A stretch of 64,000 bases of DNA from Zygnema cylindricum (Eukaryota > Streptophyta > Zygnematophyceae > Zygnematales > Zygnemataceae): positions 29,453 to 93,452 of the forward strand of contig JBBHKE010003455.1 of assembly GCA_037447655.1 (NCBI GenBank), written 5' to 3'. Within the stretch, counting starts at the first letter, position 1; the number at the start of each line of letters is the position of its first letter. Under the pieces are notes generated by a model. The model was not told where the DNA came from and ran no database searches. It saw only the letters and a program-made list of their open reading frames with translations. A program made the translations under genes and the position numbers. This document shows, piece after piece, positions 55,727-64,000 of the stretch.

Positions 55727-58700
55727 CTAATCTTCGGATGCAGATTTTGGAGAGCTGAACCCAGTATCTACCTCAATCGGAAAATTTATGCCTTGAGATC
55801 GCAGTAACTCCTCCAACTTCAACATCCGTTCTTTTAAAACATCCAATGAAATCTGCAATACTCAGAAACCCAAACAATAATCAAAACACAGGCAACTCGC
55901 TAGAATATACCAAAGTTCAAACGTGCAGAAACATTTGAAAACACTATATTTGGTAGAAAGGTCACCGTGTATCACTATTAGTGTTAATATTTTTTTCACC
56001 ACTTAAAACATCTTTTATCCGTACACGCTTGTCCGAATTTCACATGGAGACTGCCAATGGGAAGGTGAGAATCTTGGCTTTCAATCACAACCGTCAGATA
56101 CATAATCCGACAAGTGTGTACGGAAAAAATATGTTTTAAGAGGCAAAAAGGAACGTAACTAATAGCGATACACGGTGTACTTTACGTGTACTATATAACC
56201 TTTTCGGAAGTTATACGCGTATAGTATGGGAGAACCACATAGAGCATTTCCAATTGTTTTTGCACAATGGAATACGAGCTTAAGGACTATTGTAAGACGT
56301 ACAATTCAAAAGCGAATCAATTGCTTTGTTTCACACAATCCTAGTTCTTTGTCACTTTATGTCGCTTAACGATACTTCCTGGTTCTTTGTCACTTAGAAA
56401 TACTTCATGGTTCTTTGTCACTCAACAATACTTTATGGCTCTTTGTCGTTTAACAGTATGCAACACTTCTTCTCAATTTGAGGAGCTTGCCAAAAGACTC
56501 GATAACTTGGAAATGTCCAAAGAAAGGAAAAAGAGAAGGGGACGGAGGGGAGAGGAGGGAAAACTCACAACTAAGCATTCACCATTAGAACATTTGGGCA
56601 GTTTTTCAGGCCACTCGCAAACCATGGATGTCAGAGCTTCCGACCACTCATTTTTCTGCTCGTCCTCCTAAAAAAAAACATAAATATTCCCACAATTCTT
56701 AACTTTACACTCCCAAATTGCCCATTAAAGCTTCATCAATCGGCCATGACCATTCAGTTATAATGCCCACAACTATACCACCCCATCTTTGTTACAGTGG
56801 ACCATTTTTCGGGCAGTCAAAGGTGTTTAACTCTGTGATCGACTGAAGAATTTTTGTTCTGAAGGAATCAATCTAAAGATTTTGGTCCTACTGTTCGATC
56901 GTGATGTCGCGACTGAAAATCGAAAAACTATGTGATGAGAAACATGTACTTTTGACTGCTCGGAAAATGTCAACTCGAATAACGATGTACAGTGCACTAG
57001 ACCGTGAATCATTATCAGCGTTAATAACACTATATTGGTGCTGGTTCTTTTTGCCCTCTGACCACAAAATAGCGTTAGTAATATTAAAACGTTTTTTTCT
57101 TAAAGCTAAATTTTCGGTTAAAAAACGGCCACATCATTTGCAACTGCACTAGAGTTAATGAGACTAAAATTAAAACCACACCAATATTTTCTTTACTCTA
57201 ACAACGATTCATGATGTGTTCATGTTACATTTACAGTGGGTTTGAAAAGAAAAAACCTATTATACACAAAAGGCACAATTCCGCAAGACTTGACTTTCAG
57301 GCTCGAGATACTTTAAATGGTTGCGTGAGTAATTTACAGTAATACATGAGTGTATATTGTACAAACCTTCGAAATTGAAGTGATATCATTAACAGCCGCA
57401 TCAACTTCTCCTTCCAAAAGATGCAACTTTTTTCCCAATGCCACAAAACCCACGGCAATGTGTTATTCTTGTTAGTAATAAGAGCTTACCTAACTGCATT
57501 TTTTTTTTTTGAAAGAACACAAAAACAATAAAGAAGTGAAAATGATCATGCTTCAACAAGACGGATCATATCGCAGAAATTGTATATAATACACTCGTCA
57601 CTTTTCACAAGACATCATAACATTAAACAACTGCCCTTGAGAATACCTTTGCTGAAGAGACTGCAGAGACTATAGTTGAAGGATACCCTTGCTGAGAACG
57701 CCATCCAGCCTGAAGAAGACCAGTTTTACTCCTTCCTGAATTTTTCCACCACCCTCACGATGATATATTTAAAAACTAGAAGCTCTTAACTTCCCCTCAT
57801 TGCAGAGTTGTGGCCCAAGGTATGAAAAACCAATACAGTATGGCTCTAAAAAAAGGAACAGGATGGTAAGCCCCTCTCCCTCTCTCTCCTCCTCTCTCCC
57901 TCTCCGTACCTAATGATGCTGCTGCTTCCAATAACTTGTCGTGAATCTCAGAAGAAATTGTCACATTATTGACTCCAAACTCTTTTCCGATTCGAATAAA
58001 TCGCCTAGCATCTCCATTTTTCTCACAAGCCCTTAACAACAAATTTAACAACATTAGAATTAAAATAGACATTAATTTCAATTGGCACGCTCGCATTTGT
58101 CAGAAAAATTCAACTGCTCTACACACACTTAAGTGTTTCTAACTCCCATACATAGCTCTGAGAACAATTTGCTAAACCCAATAAGGAAGCCAAAAGTTGC
58201 ATTGAGGAGACTTATAAATGCTTGAGCAGAAAGAAAACAAAACAAGGGCAATAACAGATACCATCGATCTTGACTAACATGAGGCACCTTATATCATAGT
58301 TCTTAAAAAGTTCTTTGCCCATGTGCTAATTCAACCTTGATGCTCTTTTTGTGAAACCTTGTTAACCACCAATTCACATTAAGATAAGCATGTTCTTGAG
58401 AGCATAATAAGGTACTCTTACTATAAGTTGTAAGAAGACTAGAATAACAACTATGAAAACCAATGTGAATGATCACACAGAAACAATGTGATAACTTCTG
58501 ATAGAACCAAAAAATTACTCCAAATTCATAATTTTATCCCCAAAAGTGTCTACTATGTTACTGGCCCTTGCCGTCTCTCACCTTAAAACAGTTTCCGCCA
58601 TACGAGTTGACGGCTTAAGTCCACTATCAATAGCAGATCTAAATGCAATCATAACCAGATTTAGATCTCCCGTCTCTAAACCGTATTCCTGCTTGGAGAT

Positions 58701-61700
58701 ACAGTAACAGCCACCCATATGAAATTTAAATAAATAAGGAGTAGTCTAGCTGAAATTCTTTTACACTCATGTGACAAAAGTTCAAAACTTTGAAAAATAC
58801 AAGTCAATTTAACATATGACGACAATATGCTCTCCACCAATAGAAAGCTTCGGACCTGTACTGTTTTGTAAACAATATTTATACAAACTCCAAATCTCTT
58901 AAAAACTAGTCGCTAAAAGTTCAACAATGAGAACACAAAATAATAAATATAGTTGAAGAGGGTGGCTGTTACGGTAGTCCAAACAAATGGCAACAGCACG
59001 TTACATAAGAACCACAAATTCTCAAAGATGATCCAATAATGAAAAAGAAAGAGGGTAAAGAGGGTGACAACTAGTCATGAGGCTATTCGGTCAAAGCCAC
59101 ACTCATCAACTAAAAGTTAAAGAACCACCGTCAACTATGTTTGGCAAAACCTTTCATGTATATAAGGAACAGACAGAGAAGCTACACCACCTATCGCTAT
59201 TAGTGGTAGTGAATTATTAGCATTAACACTTTATTTAAATTAAAAAATTATGTTTTGCCATGCCGCTCATTTTTAGCCACCTAAAAGTAGTGTGATTAAC
59301 ACTAACTCATTGATTAACTCTAACAGCGATGGGCAGTGTAACTTACCAAGATTGAATTCGCTGTAGCAAGACTGGGAGAGAGGCCATATGAATTTGTCCT
59401 TTGTAAAGCCTTCACAGCTGTTCCAATACTCACTCACCAGTCAATCACCAGTAATAGCACATATACAAACATAGATATATATAACTTATAGTGTTGTGCA
59501 TTGGTGGTCTTACCGAGTTAATATGTCCAATAATCAATAAGGATTACCGACCATGAGGTTAAAGAAAGATGTTAGTGAAGCAAGAAGTCCACATTTTCAT
59601 ATGTCTTGCTGATAAGCATGTGATCAGTGCTTGAAAAAAAATCGGCATCCATTGCCAAAATCACAAACCACATCAACATCTTCGCAATTTCACCAATAAC
59701 CTTTACAGTTATCGGTTATGCAAATGTTATCACAATCTATGGCAAACGTGTCTGGAAACAACGTCTTGTACTCAGTTATCAGCGAATCCAAAAAGATAAT
59801 CATCGGTTGTAGAAAAAAGGCTGTCAACATACAACACTAATGGCCACACTTAACTGCTTTTAATACCTGTTATTTGCAACTCCGGAGAAAATTGGAAAAG
59901 GATCTCATGCTTTTTCTCTAGAACTATTAATATCCACTAAACATGCCCACCAAGGCAGCTGGAAGAAAGAACTAGATGGCCATACCTTTGGCACCCTCAC
60001 CAGCACGGATACATGCACGCACTAAATCAAGTGCCACCTCATTACTGTAATTTGCAAATAGTTTTCGCCGCACTGCATTCTGCAAAAAAAACCATAAAGT
60101 CCCTGCTTACCTCAGTCCATTCATGCCTAGATCACAATTCAAATATGCCAAGATGGTGGCCCAGTACTCGACGCATATTGTACAGTCTTCTTGTATATAA
60201 TATGTGCATAGTATGGGGTTATCACATATAGTATTGCCAATAGTTTTCGCACATATGAACTAAGGTCTAGATGCAAGGACATTCCCCAGCCTATGTCCCA
60301 TCCAATGCATACCATACTCGCGTAAGGATGAGTATGCTATCATATGAGCACGCGGTACATCGCGTACAATTTCAGAACCAAAAAAAGCATCAGGGTCCAC
60401 CTCATTTTGCTACGATATACGGTATGGCATATCAGTGTACCGTGTCACGATATTTAAATAGAAAAAGAGCAGTGTCTGGTGCATAATATAGTACACATTA
60501 TTTTTCCGTTGACACCGGGTAATGACTACATGATACAAAGTTTGTTTCTAAGACCGCGTTAAAAGTCATGGTATGGTGCTTTCACAAAAATTTTGTACCC
60601 TCAACTTGATTCGATTGACAAAACGTTTTTTTTTCCTGCCTGTATCTGGATAAACATCGGACGGCAAATAATGCTACATCGCAAAAGCATTGCAGCATCA
60701 CAATGCGATACAATTTCTGTAAAGGATCACAGGGACATACTGCTGCCCATATCAAATATCACGAAGAGGCCCACAGCTCACATCAGTACTCTAAAGGGTA
60801 TCTAAGATGCTCATTGAAACAGTTGTAATCAAGAAACATTTATGAAGAATAGCACATGCCAAGTACAAAACTTTGAAACAGTGCTCAAAAAAGAATAACA
60901 AGAGGCACACTCGCAATTTTTCAGTTTTACAAATCTCTAAAAGTCATGTTGATGTACTTTTTGTTGAAGGAACAGATAGGATGAAGTAGGACTACTAGAC
61001 GGGAGGGAACACAGTCATACCTCTGTTCGTAGGTCAGAAAGGGCTTTGAAGGCCAAATCTACATGCGCTGGTGTATAGGATTTTTGTAGCAGCTGGGATA
61101 AAAGGCCACGCTCAGGAGCGATTCCAAGATCCAAGGAATCCCTCAATTTTTTCTGAGTGATTGTCAAAGAACCATCTCCCTCACCCCCGAGTTCTGCATT
61201 CCCTTACCATGCGGCTTCCATAAGAAGCAGCTCCACAACACACAAAAGCTGACTCACTTACTTGTTGATACCTTCAAATTTGTTTCCTATTAGTGACATT
61301 ACGACTATTGAAAATCGCAGTCGTGATTATCAGCAGTTCAGGACCTAGTTAATAAGACCATAGGAATTGAAAAGAGTGGGCTTACAATCTGCCCATCGTA
61401 TAAATGAGATTCTTGACCACGTTTTGTCCGGAAAGGGTGTGGTTTCAACCAGGGCAGAGAGTGTTTCCAACCAGTTACTTGTGGCTGACAAGATTGCTCT
61501 TTGCATAATCAATCACAGATTAAGAATGATTTCAGACCTGCCCTTGGCAAGGTTATACATAATGCTCTCCCAAGACTGATAGGGTTATTAAAGTTTGATC
61601 TTCAAGTTGAAGGTAATGCGTGTATACACACAATTCGTACATTTGTTTGAGTAGTCATACGTACAGGTACAATTACTCACAAAACCAGGGTAAATTTCAG

Positions 61701-63363
61701 TTAGTGTAGTTACCTTGAGAATGGTGATGTCAACAAAAAACATCATGGCACTCATCAACAACTCATAGTGGCACACCAGACGCCCATCATAAACAAAGGT
61801 CTAACAACGAAAATCTACAAAATCCTTTTGAAAAACAAAGCTAGGAAATGGATCTGATCATAGTGACTTGAAAGAAAGGCATACGTGATCAGCACAACAA
61901 ACCAACTTTTTTTAATTTGGAAAGCATGTTCAGACAAGAATCTATTTGCATCAGTTAGTTAATAAACACTATAGGTACACAGAACCTAATTAGAGGATGT
62001 AAATAAAGTAAAAGTAAACTTACAATAATAGCTAAAAATCAAACTTGTTGGCTACAAATTATAATCAATAAAACCAACTTGAAGTTTGATGATATGGCGT
62101 AATGTTCTGCACTTCTCTAAATTAGTATTATAACAAAAATTTGTTCTTTGGTGTCAAAAAAATGCACAATTGAATAGTGGCATTTAATCCTAACGTCAAC
62201 GAACAGTGTCTTAATGCTTATCAATGCATTCAAACGGTCCACATCCTAGCTAGACTCAATTGCTGATGGAGTCAAATTGAAGCATATGATCAGTACATTT
62301 ATTTCATAATCAATTTACAACCATTGCATTTCGGTTTGACTATGAACTTGAAGCACTAAAAATCAAAAGTAAAATCCCTTGTCGACGTCCGCTTCTTGTA
62401 AAAGTTTGGATGCTGATCCTTTTTTATTATTGAATCGTTTCAAAGTCAGGTGAGAACACAAACCCAACTACGTCTCCAAACCTAAATTAGTAAAGGTTCA
62501 CATTATAAAATTCTTCACATATATGTATAAGATGATCTTGTCATCAACCATTCTTTGAAAGGAAAATCATAATTAGTAATTCTTGCTACCTTCACTAGAT
62601 TTACATTCCCAAACAAACCCATAATTTGAAAACAAGACACTTTAAACGGGGAGTTTACAACCCTGTAACTGGAGTCAATCATAGCAATTGTACAGAAACT
62701 GTACGATTTTGTAAAAAAGTACACTTTCTGTACAATTCCTGTGATAACCAACCAGTATCGCCAGCAATCACGTACGTATAGCTACCCTATAAGATGTCGT
62801 TAAGAAGAGCTCGGAAATTACCTTCCTGAACAGAATGGGCAGCAGTTGAATAGGTCAAATGTGATGTCGACGACAGCAACCAGCTGCACCCTGCCAGCAA
62901 CTATTGTCAGTAAATCAAATGAAAAAATGATTTGAATTCAGTAAAATTTGATTTTATTTCAGTAACGGCAGTAAACTTCAAAACAGAAGCTTCACGTACA
63001 TGCATGTTCAAAGAAATTTTAGGAAAATAAAAAACAAAGAACAAGAACACAAACACAGATGATGTCAATTTAAAACATACACATATTAGGACTGCACAAG
63101 TCAAAAGCAATATAGCGGAACAATTTTTTTATTCTGAGAGGGTGAGATAAATTGGATTTTGAAGGTGCCAAATTCACAGAGGAAACCCGTTGAGAAGCAG
63201 TCAAAAATGGTATGTCATAAACAGAATTGGATGTTAAAGCAGGTTTAGTATATGATGCAGCAACTCGGGTAAAACAATCACCACTGCTAGGAGAATGGCG
63301 TATGGACGAAGACAATATCTGATAGATGCTCGGCTGTAAGCGAGAAGAGCATCTAGCAGCCAT
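55727..63363 (-). CDS. Probable mitochondrial PPR-like helical-repeat protein
   Basis: Function not certain. Exons (minus): 63363 to about 63083, 62883-62822, 61193-61021, 60079-59986, 59417-59347, 58688-58582, 58031-57910, 57709-57647, 57426-57367, 56667-56569, 55852-55727. The N-terminus (MAARCSSRLQPSIYQILSSS and on) is rich in Ser/Arg and poor in acids, fitting a mitochondrial presequence. The body is helical, with PPR-like spacing (LVRACIRAGEGAK, then LSPSLATANSILEYGLETGD, then LKPSTRMAETVLRACEKNGD). The end part (SAVSSAKKLHLLEGEVDAAV, ...CEWPEKL) resembles plant organelle PPR proteins known to me only loosely. All phases fit except exon 7 to 8, where exon 7 ends in phase 1 and exon 8 needs phase 0; a small exon is probably missing. 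Exon 1 could also end at 63098. An upstream Met at 63396 is possible, but the Met at 63363 has the better context. Confidence 0.6.
55963..56178. mobile_element. TA-MITE nested in a palindromic MITE, PPR-like gene intron
   Basis: CACCGTGTATCACTATTAG at the left and GCGATACACGGTG at the right, close to 15456-15678. It sits between inverted arms of the 20664-type element (about 55915-55957 and 56195-56267). Confidence 0.75.
57000..57218. mobile_element. Diverged TA-MITE in PPR-like gene intron
   Basis: Left ACCGTGAATCATTATCAGCG and right CTAACAACGATTCATGATGTG are inverted and imperfect. Confidence 0.6.
59185..59338. mobile_element. TA-MITE subfamily member in PPR-like gene intron
   Basis: CACCACCTATCGCTATTAG at the left, CTAACAGCGATGGGCAGTG at the right, TA on both sides. 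It ends nine bases from the exon 5 boundary (59347). Confidence 0.75.
59489..59839. mobile_element. hAT-type MITE in PPR-like gene intron
   Basis: It starts TAGTGTTGTGCATTGG and ends ACATACAACACTA, same family as 39953-40351. No matching flanking octamer is visible, so the copy is old or rearranged. Confidence 0.65.
60140..60258. repeat. Relative of the palindromic 20664-type MITE
   Basis: The right end (TAGTTTTCGCACATATGAAC) is the complement of the left end of the 20664 element; the left end is weaker. Confidence 0.5.
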
Positions 63364-63459
63364 GACTGCCCCGTCCCCTTCCTGACACAGCAGCAATCAC
63401 AGCATCTTAGGGTAAAGGGGCTAGAGGGTCAGGCTGTTTGACAATTTTGAAGTTTGAAT

Positions 63460-63556
63460 TACAGTACAGTACACTGCCCATTGCCTTTAGCGTTAGGGAT
63501 TTAGTACAGTACAATACAGTACAATAACGTACATTAAAGTACAGTATAGTACAGTA
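63460..63556. promoter_or_regulatory. GTAC-rich array upstream of the PPR-like gene
   Basis: Many AGTACAGTAC units, 97-193 bases upstream of the chosen start codon, resembling the array upstream of CLPX. A smaller cluster lies at 63877-63910. The role is inferred from position only. Confidence 0.4.
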
Positions 63557-64000
63557 CTGTACTGTGGTGTTTATGCGATTTAGAATATATAGTACTAATT
63601 TCAGTGTAAGGAGACGCGGCAAATTCTAGTCCACTTCCTGAAAAGCTGCTCCTAACACTATTCTATGATTTTCGGCCAAAAACGTATGAGACTGAATTAA
63701 TGCTATCAACTATAATAACAGTAGACAATGTATTTTGAATTTTTGATACTACAGTACTATTTTCAAGTTTGAAGTTTGAACCTGACAGAATCCAAGTAAA
63801 TTTTACCGGGGGCGTGAAACGGCAAGCGTCCAAAGAAGTCTTGCTGCCTTGAACACTTCCTGCTAGCAACCACCATAGTACAGTACAAAAGTATTTTTTG
63901 TACTGTACTGCAAAAGTAATTATCGCTCCCGAAAATAAAATGTTAAAGTACCAGTTCTAATTTATGATCAGAGGGCCAAAAAAACCGGGACCTTATATCG
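63557..64000. other. Distal upstream region, no gene seen
   Basis: 63604-63690 is a dispersed repeat that also occurs at 17567-17645. The remainder has GTAC-rich words. Confidence 0.4.

Overview
The window is nuclear DNA from a plant-lineage (streptophyte) eukaryote. Four multi-exon genes encode proteins that I recognise by eye as plant-type: a mitochondrial CLPX unfoldase, a RAR1-type CHORD protein, an IBR5-type dual-specificity phosphatase and a PP2A B' (B56) regulatory subunit. Introns are GT-AG, from about a hundred bases to about 2 kb, and packed with small transposons and simple repeats. The species cannot be fixed from sequence alone. A charophyte alga or an early-diverging land plant would fit, but that is inference.

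Layout. 1-6335: a decayed Ty1/copia LTR retrotransposon (LTRs, primer-binding site, polypurine tract, broken gag-pol). 7051-9356: a broken hAT transposase. 9357-18178: gene-free, built from MITE-like and foldback elements, some nested, with one 10-N assembly gap. 18179-28739 (minus): CLPX, 15 exons, with a GTAC-rich array upstream of its start. 29334-30103: a Harbinger-like element. 30700-30862 (minus): an isolated last exon of a mitochondrial carrier of the carnitine/acylcarnitine-like (BOU) type. 31653-34389 (plus): RAR1-like gene whose first exon I could not place. 37300-41588 (minus): IBR5-like phosphatase, 5 exons. 41589-48360: AT-rich intergenic DNA with hAT-type MITEs, one short ORF and a G-box cluster. 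48577-52336 (plus): PP2A B', 3 exons. 55727-63363 (minus): an 11-exon gene for a probable mitochondrial helical-repeat (PPR-like) protein, again with a GTAC-rich array upstream.

The genes are independent transcription units on both strands, not an operon. CLPX, the carrier exon and the PPR-like protein point to mitochondria. RAR1, IBR5 and PP2A B' belong to signalling (immune chaperone, MAPK/auxin phosphatase, phosphatase targeting).

I did not find a clearly new multi-gene system. The most useful observations are: a retrotransposon primer-binding site matching the anticodon region of initiator tRNA-Met (half-tRNA priming as in Drosophila copia); GTAC arrays at similar distances upstream of two genes; a minisatellite that starts inside a CLPX splice donor and carries decoy donors; a MITE ending 13 bases before a PP2A splice junction; an orphan carrier exon; and a RAR1 gene with an irregular first CHORD domain. 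Exon borders were read by hand from splice signals, reading phase and protein similarity known to me; no search was run.
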